From DAOUJI01 sp965237875 (GTDB taxonomy: Bacteria; Chloroflexota; Dehalococcoidia; Lucifugimonadales; JAGWBF01), in the NCBI GenBank assembly GCA_965237875.1, contig CBDEGP010000001.1:930001-994000 (forward strand): a stretch of DNA of 64,000 nucleotides, given 5' to 3'. Of this stretch, positions 25,129 to 33,388 are shown piece by piece; position 1 is the stretch's first letter, and every line of letters starts with the position of its first letter. The notes under the pieces are model-generated. The model was not told the origin of the DNA. It worked only from the letters and a program-made list of their open reading frames with translations, and searched no databases. A program made the translations under genes and the position numbers.

Positions 25129-26457
25129 CTACGCCGGGCGCGGGCTCTGCAATTGGCCCTTTACGAATATGTCCCGGAGAGAAACCAGGCCAAAGCTGGC
25201 CAGCATCACCCAAAGGAATATCACCCCGCCGCCGCCGAGGATGACAGAGGCGGTGAGGCCCGCCCCGGCGATGAGGCCGTTGGTCAGGTTGGCGGTGGCC
25301 ATCATGCCCTGGATGTGCCATGTATACACGCTCAGCAGACGGCCCCGCATGGCGTCGGGGGCCATGGACTGGAGCATCCCGTGGCTAAGGGTCATGAAGC
25401 CCCCTTGCGCGGCCCCCATGAGAGCGACTGAGCACATGGCCAACGTCAGGCTGGGCGACAGCCCCAATGCAATGGGCCCGAGGCCGCTCAGCGCTCCCAG
25501 GACCAGTAACACACGGCCCCTGATTCGCTCGCTCTTTATCCCTCCCAACGCGACGGCCATAGTAAGGGCGGGAGCTCCGTATGCCACCATCAGGAGGGAG
25601 AAGCCCTCCAGCAGTTGGTCCCCGGGTTCCCGCCCAAGTTTGTCCTCGGAAATAGCGGGAAAAAGAGATTCGAAAGACATCGTGAAAGCGCAGTGGCCCA
25701 CTACCAACATCGTCACCGAGAGGATTACAGGGTTCCTATAAAGATAGGAAACCCCCGTCCACACGTTGCCTAGTATTGCCCTGAAGCTGGAACCCGCCCG
25801 TACGACACCGGTGGAAGCGGTCCGGATATTCATCACAAAGCCAATTCCCACAATGTATAGACCGAAGCACAGGAAGAAGACCCAGTCGCGCCCCGCGTCC
25901 AGTAGGGGGGCCGTGATCCACAGCATCAGCAATATCAACAGCGGTCCTATGAATCGCGACCCCTGCTGGGTAGCCGAGTTGAGGGCGACTGCGTTGAACA
26001 TTCTTTCCGGCGGCACAGTGTTGGGCAGCAGCGCCTGGGCGGCGGGCATCTGAGTGGCTCTGGCGCAGCCGTTGATAAGTGACAGCGCCACCAGAAGTAT
26101 CTCGGGTCTCCAGAGCTCAAGGACTCCCGTGACCACCAGAACGGCTAGCACAAGGTTCTGGCACAGGTTTACTGCGTATGCTATCCTGAGTACGGTCTGA
26201 CGGTCGAAACGGTCGGCCAGGTAGCCCCCGATGGGCGCCATAGCGACGGCCGGAATCATTGCTGCGAATGTAACCGCAGCGACCCAACCGTCGGACCCGG
26301 TTAGGTCCTTTACAAGGGACCCGCGAGCTATGATCAGCGCCCATGCGGCCGACTGGGAGCAGAGGGTCGCCAACCACAACTTCCGGTAGTCGCTGTACTC
26401 CAGGGCGGGGAGAAATCGGTCACTCAGGGCCCGAGCGATCAGTCGCATCGCGGCCAT
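25129..26457 (-). CDS. MFS transporter (EntS/MFS_3-like exporter)
   Basis: The 442-residue integral membrane protein has about 12 hydrophobic helices and the MFS loop motif GGYLADRFDRQTVLRIAYAV between the second and third helices. It also has MPAAQALLPNTVPPERMFNAVALNSATQQGSRFIGPLL, typical of the MFS_3/EntS exporter group, and MRGRLLSVYTWHIQGMM in the second half. Members export siderophores, drugs or metabolites by proton antiport. The substrate cannot be read. It stands alone on the minus strand between a convergent unknown gene and the protoglobin gene 214 bases away. Confidence 0.88.
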   Translation of the reverse strand: MAAMRLIARALSDRFLPALEYSDYRKLWLATLCSQSAAWALIIARGSLVKDLTGSDGWVAAVTFAAMIPAVAMAPIGGYLADRFDRQTVLRIAYAVNLCQNLVLAVLVVTGVLELWRPEILLVALSLINGCARATQMPAAQALLPNTVPPERMFNAVALNSATQQGSRFIGPLLILLMLWITAPLLDAGRDWVFFLCFGLYIVGIGFVMNIRTASTGVVRAGSSFRAILGNVWTGVSYLYRNPVILSVTMLVVGHCAFTMSFESLFPAISEDKLGREPGDQLLEGFSLLMVAYGAPALTMAVALGGIKSERIRGRVLLVLGALSGLGPIALGLSPSLTLAMCSVALMGAAQGGFMTLSHGMLQSMAPDAMRGRLLSVYTWHIQGMMATANLTNGLIAGAGLTASVILGGGGVIFLWVMLASFGLVSLRDIFVKGQLQSPRPA

Positions 26458-26671
26458 TGCCCAGGCCTCCTCAGCCCGCTAAGGGCTTATGACGTCGCTG
26501 TCCCCTGAACATCAGTCCCCCGGTAACTGCCGTATATTGTTGGCGCATTCGGCTCCTGGAGGCAGGGAACCCTCAACTTGCGCCCATCGCTTGAGGGATA
26601 GGCCACGGAACCATCCTAGACAGGCCAGCGGTGACTGTCAATCTGATGCACCCGATTCTTCCGGCCGGAAG

Positions 26672-27208
26672 CTATTCCATGAGCTCCTTCATATAGCCGG
26701 CCAGCAGAATGTCCAACTGCAACATCAAAAGCTTGTTCCACGCGGCGCTGGTCTTTACGGCGGTCTGATGGTCGTCCATCTCTCTAAACAGCAACTCCGC
26801 CACCGCCGTTTGAATGTAAGACATGGTGCCTATCATCTGGCGGGCGGGAATGGGTCCAAGGTGGGCGCGGTGGGTCGGCGGGTGGCTGTGGGAGATGCCG
26901 GCGGCCAGGGCGGCCACGGCGAAGCTCTCGTCCATTGTGAAGCTGATGGTGCCCCGAAACCAGCGGGCCAGGGTATGCTTGCGGCGCTCCAGGCGCACCT
27001 CATCCACCTCTCCCTGTTCATTCAGGAAGAATTTCCGAGATTGGGGGAACTTGATGAAGTTGTCGTATATTATGCCGGTCAGTTCTTCCGAATTGTCGAT
27101 GATGATGGGGCCGCTGTCCTGTATCAGCTGTCGGTCTTCATCCGACAGGCCAACGAAGTTGGCTAGCTCCCTGAGTCTGGCAGGCCAGTTTACGACGTAC
27201 TTTACCAA
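26672..27208 (-). CDS. protoglobin-like heme protein
   Basis: The 178-residue all-helical protein matches the protoglobin/globin-sensor pattern: RELANFVGLSDEDRQLIQDSGPIIIDNSEELTGIIYDNFIKFPQSRKFF, RKHTLARWFRGTI, then a histidine-rich region with His at 107, 109, 113 and 116 followed by LGPIPARQMIGTMSYI. One of these should be the proximal heme ligand. No methyl-accepting or GGDEF output domain is fused, so it would be a single-domain protoglobin for O2, CO or NO binding. It starts at TTG with GGAGGG upstream, 24 bases after the permease gene stop. It is thus the last gene of the transporter transcript, in the place where ATPase genes usually stand. Confidence 0.68.
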   Translation of the reverse strand: MVKYVVNWPARLRELANFVGLSDEDRQLIQDSGPIIIDNSEELTGIIYDNFIKFPQSRKFFLNEQGEVDEVRLERRKHTLARWFRGTISFTMDESFAVAALAAGISHSHPPTHRAHLGPIPARQMIGTMSYIQTAVAELLFREMDDHQTAVKTSAAWNKLLMLQLDILLAGYMKELME

Positions 27209-27232
27209 TGCTCTTACCCTCCGGCCCGTGGG

Positions 27233-28144
27233 TTAGGAAGTCCCCCGCAGCCGGGGGTCGAGAACGTCCCTGAGGGCGTCGCCCAGCAGGTTCCATGCGA
27301 ACACCAGAATGAAGATGGCTAGGCCAGGAAACACGGGCAGCCAGGGGCCGACGGAAATATAGTTGTCCGCCGCATCCCTGAGCATGGCGCCCCAGGAGGG
27401 TTCGTCAAGGCCCGCGCCTAGGCCCAGGAAGCTCAGGCTGGCCTCAGCAATGACGGCCACCCCAAGCTGGAAGGTGAGTATAACGATGAGCACGGCGCCG
27501 ACGTTGGGGACCATGTGGCGCACGATGACTCGCCAGTCGGACGCTCCAACGGCCCTGGCCGCCAGCACGTAGTCCATCTCCCTGATGGCGAGAGCCTGCG
27601 CCCGGATAATCCGGGCCGTGCTGGGAACGAACAGGATTGCCAGCGCCAGGGTGACGTTGTTTACCGACGGCTCCAGCGCGGCCATAATAGCGATGGCCAG
27701 TACCAGGGCGGGAAAGGCTATCATGGCGTCTATCACTCGCTGGACCAGCAGGTCCCAGAGTCTCCCGAAATAGGCGCTGGTCAGCCCCAATAGCAGGCCA
27801 ACGAAACATCCGGCAAAGGAGCTTATCAACCCCACCCTCAGGGAGATTCTGGAGCCTTCCACCAGTCTGCTGAAGGTGTCCCGTCCTAAGTGGTCCGCTC
27901 CCAGGAAATGTTCGGACGAGGGACCGCTGAACTTTGCCTCAACGCTTATGGCAGAGATTCTGTGGGTGGTTATCAGGGGCGTGAAAATGGCGACCAGAAT
28001 CAGGAACAGGGCTATGCCGGCCCCTGCCGCCCCCAGGGGTTTGGTGCGGAAGAAGACTATCACGTGCTGCCAAACGGTCCGTTTGGTCCGCAGTCCCATG
28101 GCCACGCTTTCGGGGAATGGATATGCTGTCCGTTCTTGATTCAT
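27233..28144 (-). CDS. peptide/nickel-type ABC transporter permease, DppC family
   Basis: The 303-residue inner-membrane protein has the OppC/DppC-type N-terminal helix, EHFLGADHLGRDTFSRLVEGSRISLRVG after it, and five further helices. The ATPase-contact EAA loop reads RAVGASDWRVIVRHMVPN. The C-terminus DALRDVLDPRLRGTS is typical. It pairs with the DppB-like permease encoded 45 bases upstream to form the membrane channel. The binding-protein gene lies further upstream. No ABC ATPase gene follows; the next gene is the protoglobin. Confidence 0.93.
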   Translation of the reverse strand: MNQERTAYPFPESVAMGLRTKRTVWQHVIVFFRTKPLGAAGAGIALFLILVAIFTPLITTHRISAISVEAKFSGPSSEHFLGADHLGRDTFSRLVEGSRISLRVGLISSFAGCFVGLLLGLTSAYFGRLWDLLVQRVIDAMIAFPALVLAIAIMAALEPSVNNVTLALAILFVPSTARIIRAQALAIREMDYVLAARAVGASDWRVIVRHMVPNVGAVLIVILTFQLGVAVIAEASLSFLGLGAGLDEPSWGAMLRDAADNYISVGPWLPVFPGLAIFILVFAWNLLGDALRDVLDPRLRGTS

Positions 28145-28189
28145 TTTGGTCGATGGCAGTCGTTCCGAACTTTGCCGGTGAGCCTCCGC

Positions 28190-29149
28190 TTAAGCGTACC
28201 TTATCCTGGGGTTCAACCAAGCGTACATGATGTCGATGGCCAGGTTCAGCACCAGAACGATGACTGTGATGACCATCACTATGCCTTGTATCATCGGGTA
28301 GTCTCTGTCGAATAGGGAGTCTATCAGGAGCTTGCCCATTCCCTGCACGACGAACACCTGCTCGATGATTACGGTGCCGCCGATGAGGCGCCCAAACTCG
28401 TAACCGGCGACAGTTATCACGGGAAGCAGGGCGTTTTTGAGCGCGTGGCGTCCAATGACGGTCATCTCGCTCAGGCCCTTTGCCCGTGCTGTACGGATGT
28501 AGTCCTCTCGGAACACCTCCAGCGTGGAGGAGCGGGTCACCCTGGCCATGAACGCCATATGCGTGAAGGAGAGGGCTATGGCTGGGAAGATCATCTTCTT
28601 CAAGTTGGCCAAGGGGTCTTCCGTAAAGCTCTCAAGTTCGATGGGAGGCGCCCAAGCGAAGACGTTGGACAGCACGAAAAGCATTAGGATGGCCACCCAG
28701 AAGTTGGGCACGGCGATTCCGGCTATGGTTATGATCCTGCTGGCATAGTCGCCTATAGAGTCCTGCTTTATTGCGGACAGGATTCCCAGGGGGATCGCAA
28801 CAACCCCGGACATCAGCAGCGCCAGGATGGTCAACTCCAGGGTGGTTGGGAACCTCTTCCATATTTTGTCCCAAACGGGAGCCCGGTAGGTGAAGGACTC
28901 GCCGAAGTCCAGTTTGAACATGCTGCCTGCCCAGTCCCCGTATTGGACGATCAAGGGACGGTCCGTGCCAAGCAGTTTCCGGACCTTCTGTAGGTCCTCT
29001 TCTGAGAACTCCTCGTCAAGTCCGGCGCCCCCCGAAATCTGGATGGCCGGGTCTCCAGGGACCAACCGGAGAATAACGAAAATAATGACGGAGACGAGGA
29101 AGAGCGTCGGGATGAACAGAAGGGCGCGTTTCAGGATATAGGACTGCAT
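28190..29149 (-). CDS. peptide/nickel-type ABC transporter permease, DppB family
   Basis: The 319-residue permease starts MQSYILKRALLFIPTLFLVSVIIFVILRLVPGDPA, the standard DppB/OppB first helix. It has DFGESFTYRAPVWDKIWKRFPTTLEL, the EAA loop RTARAKGLSEMTVIGRHALKNALLPVITV, GTVIIEQVFVVQGMGKLLIDSLFDRDYPMIQG and a C-terminal helix ending NPRIRYA. It forms the translocation pore with the DppC-like protein. A hairpin and a TATAAT box lie in the gap between this gene and the binding-protein gene, so the permeases may be expressed separately and at lower level. Confidence 0.94.
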   Translation of the reverse strand: MQSYILKRALLFIPTLFLVSVIIFVILRLVPGDPAIQISGGAGLDEEFSEEDLQKVRKLLGTDRPLIVQYGDWAGSMFKLDFGESFTYRAPVWDKIWKRFPTTLELTILALLMSGVVAIPLGILSAIKQDSIGDYASRIITIAGIAVPNFWVAILMLFVLSNVFAWAPPIELESFTEDPLANLKKMIFPAIALSFTHMAFMARVTRSSTLEVFREDYIRTARAKGLSEMTVIGRHALKNALLPVITVAGYEFGRLIGGTVIIEQVFVVQGMGKLLIDSLFDRDYPMIQGIVMVITVIVLVLNLAIDIMYAWLNPRIRYA

Positions 29150-29223
29150 CTTCTTACGCTTGACTGAAGTCTGGAAGCTCCCTGATATAGGGATAAAGGC
29201 GCCGATTGTGGCCTTAGAGGCGA

Positions 29224-29264
29224 ATTATAAACGACAGGCCCAGGCAAAACCTAGGCCCGTCGTT
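29224..29264 (-). terminator. attenuator/terminator hairpin with embedded TATAAT box
   Basis: AACGACAGGCCCAGG (29230-29244) pairs with CCTAGGCCCGTCGTT (29250-29264), with one mismatch and one G-U pair, around a CAAAA loop. On the minus strand it is followed by TTTATAATTC, which is both a short T-rich tail and a perfect TATAAT (29224-29229). It sits between the binding-protein gene and dppB. It could end most transcripts after the binding protein and start new ones for the permeases. Confidence 0.6.
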
Positions 29265-29287
29265 ATATTCAATTCGGTCGAGGCGGA

Positions 29288-31195
29288 CTAGCAGGCAGGG
29301 TCGCACCAGATGTGCGCGTGCCTCTTGCTGGAAGCCTGCACCGTGTAGGGGTGGAAGTTCTGGATACGCTTGTCGATCAGCTGAGCCCTTACGGTGTAGT
29401 ACCAGACCGGCCAGGCCAGGGGACTGTCCAGCAGGATGGAGTTTGCTTCCCTGACCTTGTTGGCGGCTTCCTCAGGGTCAAGCTCCATCGATATCTCCTC
29501 CACCAGAGTCTTGACCCTGTCGGGGACTTCCCATCCGGTCCGCAGCGGCATTTGGCCCCTCACGTAGGCCACCACTGCGTTGTCAGGGTTTGGCAGGGTG
29601 AAGCTGTTGGCCTGGATGGCGATCTGGAAGTCAGCGTCGTTGTAGGCCTGGGAGCCCGCGGCGCTCTCCATCTGCCTCACTGTTACGTCCCATTCCAGCC
29701 ACTTTTCGAGCTGGTCTTTGAGTATCAGGGCCACGTCGCAGTACTCAATGACCTTCCGGCAAGTGATGGTAAGGTCGTAGCCGGGGCCGAATCCGGCTTC
29801 CTGCACCAGGGACTGGGCCATGGCTATGTCCTCGGCGCTCTTGACTCCGGGGGAGTCCTCTCGGAAGCCGGGGAAAGACACGGCCGTCTCGTATGGGAAG
29901 CTGAACGCGAAGCCCGGGGGAACGGGTGTCCCCATGACGCCGCGCCCGGCCGTCAGCAGGTTGATGGCCTCTTGCCGGTGCATGACGAGGTTGATGGCCT
30001 TCCGTACGTCGGGGTTGCTGGCGGGCTCGACCCGGGTGTTCATCATGGTGGTGATGTTGAACGACGGTCCGATCCATACAGCTTGTATCCTGTCGCCCAA
30101 CTCTTCGATGATCTGCTGTGACTCGGCGATGCTAAGGTTGTTGACCGAAGCGTTGCCCATGAGCACCTGACCTGTCTTGTAGGCGGCGATGATGGCGTTC
30201 TTGTCGGTCAGGATGAAGTGGGTTATCCCGTCGAAGTAGGGTCGACCTTCTACGTAGTAGTCCTCGTTCTTCTCCTGCTCGATCTTGATGTCTTCCACGT
30301 ACTCGACCAACTTGAAGGGTCCGGTCCCTATCAGGTACTCAGGGGTCCTGAAGTTCTGGAACTTGCCCTGGCTGGCCAGGTGCTTGGGGAAGATGGGCGT
30401 GTCGTCCAGAGCGAACAGGGGCAGCATTCCCGGCGCCGCAAACTTGGATGTCACCCTGAAGGTGTTGCGGTCGGGGGCGTCATGGCTCTCATGGAGTCCC
30501 CTGAACTGGCCTATCGTCCGGTTGTGCTCTCCCAGGTCACTGGGTTGCAGCGTCTCGTCGGCGTAGAAAGCGGGCAGACATGTGGGGCAGAGGTAGTAGT
30601 CCCAGTTGTAGACCATGTCGTCGGACGTGAAGGGAGTCCCGTCATGCCATACGATGTTGTCGTGGAGGTGGAAGGTGTAGGTCCTTCCGTCCTCGGACAC
30701 TTCCCAGGTCTCGGCGAGGTCGCCGTTGATGTCGTCCAGCTCTGGGGTCTCCGGGTTGAATTGCAGGAGGGCGCTCCACATGGGGCTTGCTGACACTACG
30801 GACTGGTAGCTGCTGCCGGGCGAGTGGTAAAGCAACGGTGCGGAATAGGCGTGCATGGGCACTTGGCCGCCGTACCTTATGACTTGGCCGGGCAGCAGAG
30901 TGGGAGTGGGAACGGCTGTCGGCGTCGGAGTGAAGGTTGGCTGCGGCGGCGGTGTCGTCGGAGTCGCGGTGGGCCTCGGCGTTTCACCCGGGGCCAATGT
31001 CGATGTAGGCGGCGGCACAGGCGTGTCGGCGGGCGGGACTGGGGTGTCGGCGGGAGCGGTTGTGGGGGGGACTTGGGTGTTTGTTGGCCTGGGCGTTGGG
31101 TCTTCGTCGCCGCCGCAGGCTATGGCCACGATCAGGACTAAAGCCAGCGGGGCTGCCAGCCACAAAAATGGGTTTCTCAACCTAAGGGGTCCCAT
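29288..31195 (-). CDS. peptide-type ABC transporter substrate-binding lipoprotein (SBP_bac_5 family)
   Basis: The 635-residue protein has a lipoprotein signal (lipobox IAIAC, C27), then a disordered Pro/Thr linker of about 80 residues (PVPPADTPVPPPTST and similar). The family-5 solute-binding domain follows: LAETWEVSEDGRTYTFHLHDNIVWHDGTPFTSDDMVYNWDYY, TGPFKLVEY, NPDVRKAINLVMHRQEAINLLTAGRG. The C-terminal lobe ends DKRIQNFHPY. The long linker would lift the domain above the cell surface, as seen in Chloroflexota and Gram-positive binding proteins. It is first in the transporter operon; ligand unknown. Confidence 0.93.
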   Translation of the reverse strand: MGPLRLRNPFLWLAAPLALVLIVAIACGGDEDPTPRPTNTQVPPTTAPADTPVPPADTPVPPPTSTLAPGETPRPTATPTTPPPQPTFTPTPTAVPTPTLLPGQVIRYGGQVPMHAYSAPLLYHSPGSSYQSVVSASPMWSALLQFNPETPELDDINGDLAETWEVSEDGRTYTFHLHDNIVWHDGTPFTSDDMVYNWDYYLCPTCLPAFYADETLQPSDLGEHNRTIGQFRGLHESHDAPDRNTFRVTSKFAAPGMLPLFALDDTPIFPKHLASQGKFQNFRTPEYLIGTGPFKLVEYVEDIKIEQEKNEDYYVEGRPYFDGITHFILTDKNAIIAAYKTGQVLMGNASVNNLSIAESQQIIEELGDRIQAVWIGPSFNITTMMNTRVEPASNPDVRKAINLVMHRQEAINLLTAGRGVMGTPVPPGFAFSFPYETAVSFPGFREDSPGVKSAEDIAMAQSLVQEAGFGPGYDLTITCRKVIEYCDVALILKDQLEKWLEWDVTVRQMESAAGSQAYNDADFQIAIQANSFTLPNPDNAVVAYVRGQMPLRTGWEVPDRVKTLVEEISMELDPEEAANKVREANSILLDSPLAWPVWYYTVRAQLIDKRIQNFHPYTVQASSKRHAHIWCDPAC

Positions 31196-31517
31196 AGAGT
31201 CTCCTCCTTGTTGTTCGCCTTACAGTTCACGTAGGAGCCGGGGGATGTTGCAATGGATGCGACAGACCAATGGGGAATGTCGGCGTAAGCTAGCATAATG
31301 GCTTTGGATTTGTCAACGTAAAGGCAGCGTCCCAACGGCGTCGAGGCGCGCCGCCATACGGCTATATGGGACGTAGGTGGACTCGGGATATCCTTGACAA
31401 AGGCGGCCCTCTTACCGTCCAATACAAGCCGGGCCAGCCAATACAAACCGGGAGGCGACACGCGCCCCCAATTCCAGCTTTATCCCTTTTCCAGGGGAAA
31501 GAGGTCCTTCAAGAAAC
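31196..31517. promoter_or_regulatory. divergent intergenic region between transporter and MBL hydrolase genes
   Basis: This 322-base gap has no gene. On the minus strand an exact TTGACA (31311-31316) is followed at 18 bases by TAGCTT, a possible though weak promoter about 90 bases before the binding-protein gene. A GGAGGAGA site lies directly before that gene. Nothing is recognised between 31320 and 31480. Confidence 0.4.
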
Positions 31518-32648
31518 GTGGACTCACCCATCGACTCCCGCATCATCAAAGAGGGCGACCATGCAGGGAACAGGATGATCGCCCGCCACACTCTGCCGAA
31601 TGGAGTCGTCATCGACGCCATCGGCGTGCCCCAAGCCTGGAACAGCCCTTTGGGTCCCACTTGGTGCTATGTTGTCGAGGGAGATAAGCTGACTGTCGTG
31701 GACACGGGCGCCCACGACACCTACCAGTACCTGGAAGAGGGACTGAGGGAGTTGGGGCGCCGGCCCCAAGACGTTGGCCGCATCGTCATCTCGCATGGAC
31801 ACATGGACCACGACGGCAACTGCTACGCATTGGCGACCCAAAGCGGCGCCCAGGTGTGGGCCCACGAGGTCTACAAGAGCCTGGTGGGAGTCCACAGGCA
31901 CGGGGCTGCGCGTGAGGTCAACCGGAGGTATGAGAAGGTCCGGCCGTTCGAGGACGAGCATTGGGTCCAGAGGGTTGAGAACTACGAAAAGGACTCCTTC
32001 CGGCTGCAGGTGACTCACCCGGTGGTCGACGGAACGAGTGACGAAGGGATGACCTTCTATTACATGCCCGGCCATTCTCCCGACGAGCTGGTGGTGCGCT
32101 ACGAAAACGTGCTCTTCTCAGGAGACCATGTCCTGCCCCTGATAACTCCCCATCCCAGCATGACAATGGACTATGGCGGCTTTCGTGAGCACATGCCCCA
32201 ACGGTACCACAATGGGAACCGTTACTTCGGACTGAAGGTGTACCTCCAGTCCTTGAAGAGGGTGTCCACACTGGGAAAGGACCTTGTGGTCCTTCCGGCT
32301 CACAGGGCGTTCTACCGCTACAAGTTCAACCCCATCTTCACCGACAGGGCCACCGAAATACTGGACCATCACGTTGAGCGGTGCCATCAAATCCTGGAGA
32401 TCCTCAAAAAGTCTCCCATGGACCCTGTTGAGTTGACCAGGACGTACTTCCCCCACATAAAAAGCAACAGCCGCCACTTCTACATCGCCTTTACAGAGGC
32501 GCTGGCCCACGTGGAGCTGCTGGAGGAGGCGGGAGACCTGGTCTGCCTTGAAGACGGCTCCGACAGGTGGGAGTGGACGGGAACGGTCAAGTTCGACGAC
32601 ATGATCAGGAATACTCCTGTCCTGGAGGCTGGGTTGGACGCAAACTAG
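31518..32648 (+). CDS. metallo-beta-lactamase-fold hydrolase
   Basis: The 376-residue protein has the MBL-fold metal motif SHGHMDHDGN (H93, H95, D97, H98), an earlier LTVVDTGAHD strand, MPGHSPDELVV (third-motif His) and LFSGDHVLPLITPHPSM (bridging Asp). A C-terminal domain of about 130 residues with VVLPAHRAFYR and helices (DPVELTRTYFP) resembles the lactonase/thioesterase-like or RNase Z-like group with winged-helix tail. Zinc-dependent ester or lactone hydrolysis is likely. The GTG at 31518 is taken as start, but ATG at 31575 is possible. OsmC is encoded 47 bases downstream. Confidence 0.85.
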   Translation: MDSPIDSRIIKEGDHAGNRMIARHTLPNGVVIDAIGVPQAWNSPLGPTWCYVVEGDKLTVVDTGAHDTYQYLEEGLRELGRRPQDVGRIVISHGHMDHDGNCYALATQSGAQVWAHEVYKSLVGVHRHGAAREVNRRYEKVRPFEDEHWVQRVENYEKDSFRLQVTHPVVDGTSDEGMTFYYMPGHSPDELVVRYENVLFSGDHVLPLITPHPSMTMDYGGFREHMPQRYHNGNRYFGLKVYLQSLKRVSTLGKDLVVLPAHRAFYRYKFNPIFTDRATEILDHHVERCHQILEILKKSPMDPVELTRTYFPHIKSNSRHFYIAFTEALAHVELLEEAGDLVCLEDGSDRWEWTGTVKFDDMIRNTPVLEAGLDAN

Positions 32649-32695
32649 CTCTTGCGGCGCGCATAGTCGGAAATTGTCGAGAGAAGGAGGCTGTC

Positions 32696-33064
32696 ATGGC
32701 TGACGGTGTGACCACCATCACGGTCCGTTCCTATAGCACGGGGACCCAGGGAAGGGCAATCGCCAATTCCAGAAACCATCACTGGGTCATAGACGACGGT
32801 GTGCCGGGCGAGGAGATAGGCGCCGCCGAGGCCTTTCTTTCGGGCATTTCCGGCTGCGCGGTAAACCTGATAAGCAGAGTGGCCAGGGAGACGGGCGCTC
32901 CGCTGTCGTGGGTGGACGCAGTCATAGAAGCCGACCGGGACAGCGCCGCCGACCCCATACACCGGCACGTGTCGGTGTACGACGCCATTCGCATACGCAT
33001 CGAGCTTACCGGCGTGGACGACGACCAGGCCCATGAGTTGGTGGCCGCCTACCGGCAGCGTTGA
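32696..33064 (+). CDS. OsmC-family protein
   Basis: The 122-residue protein resembles OsmC/Ohr: strand TTITVRSYSTGTQGRAIANSRNHHWVIDD, GAAEAFLSGISGCAVNLISRVA with the conserved helix Cys, and a second half with IRIRIELTGVDDDQAHELVAAY. OsmC proteins reduce organic hydroperoxides with a Cys pair. Here only the first, helix-borne Cys is visible and the second is missing, and the protein is short. Peroxidase activity is therefore doubtful. The ATG at 32696 follows AGAAGGAGG; longer open frames upstream overlap the MBL gene. Confidence 0.82.
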   Translation: MADGVTTITVRSYSTGTQGRAIANSRNHHWVIDDGVPGEEIGAAEAFLSGISGCAVNLISRVARETGAPLSWVDAVIEADRDSAADPIHRHVSVYDAIRIRIELTGVDDDQAHELVAAYRQR

Positions 33065-33136
33065 CCCCTTTACGGTTCGGTCGCCGTGGCGACCCCAAAC
33101 ACGACCGTTGAGGTGGTGGCCGTACAGTCCTAGGCT

Positions 33137-33388
33137 TAGGGCCTGTTCGCACTAGAATGTACGTCTTCACGTCCCCTCGACTGTCATTCCGAAACGAAGC
33201 GGAGCGCAGTGAGGAATCTCAAGTCCTTGTCCTCAAGCTAGGCTGCCGAGGAGCAAAACGCCGGTGATGCAAGGCTTTGTTGCTTAAATGGCGCCGCGAC
33301 TTCCAACAACCCGTTTAGATTCCTCACTGCGTTCGGAATGACACGCTGGGAGGGCTTCGGCGCCCAGCTTTAACGTTAACAGGCCCTA
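33137..33388. mobile_element. MITE-like element, copy 2, flanked by TA duplication
   Basis: A 248-bp element (33139-33386) lies between TA at 33137-33138 and TA at 33387-33388. Its ends are GGGCCTGTT and, inverted, GGGCCTGTT. It shares most of its length with copy 1, including the internal inverted arms around TGTCATTCCGAA and GCAGTGAGGAATCT. It is less conserved near the right end. The right TA forms the stop codon of the following leftward hydrolase gene. Confidence 0.85.
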
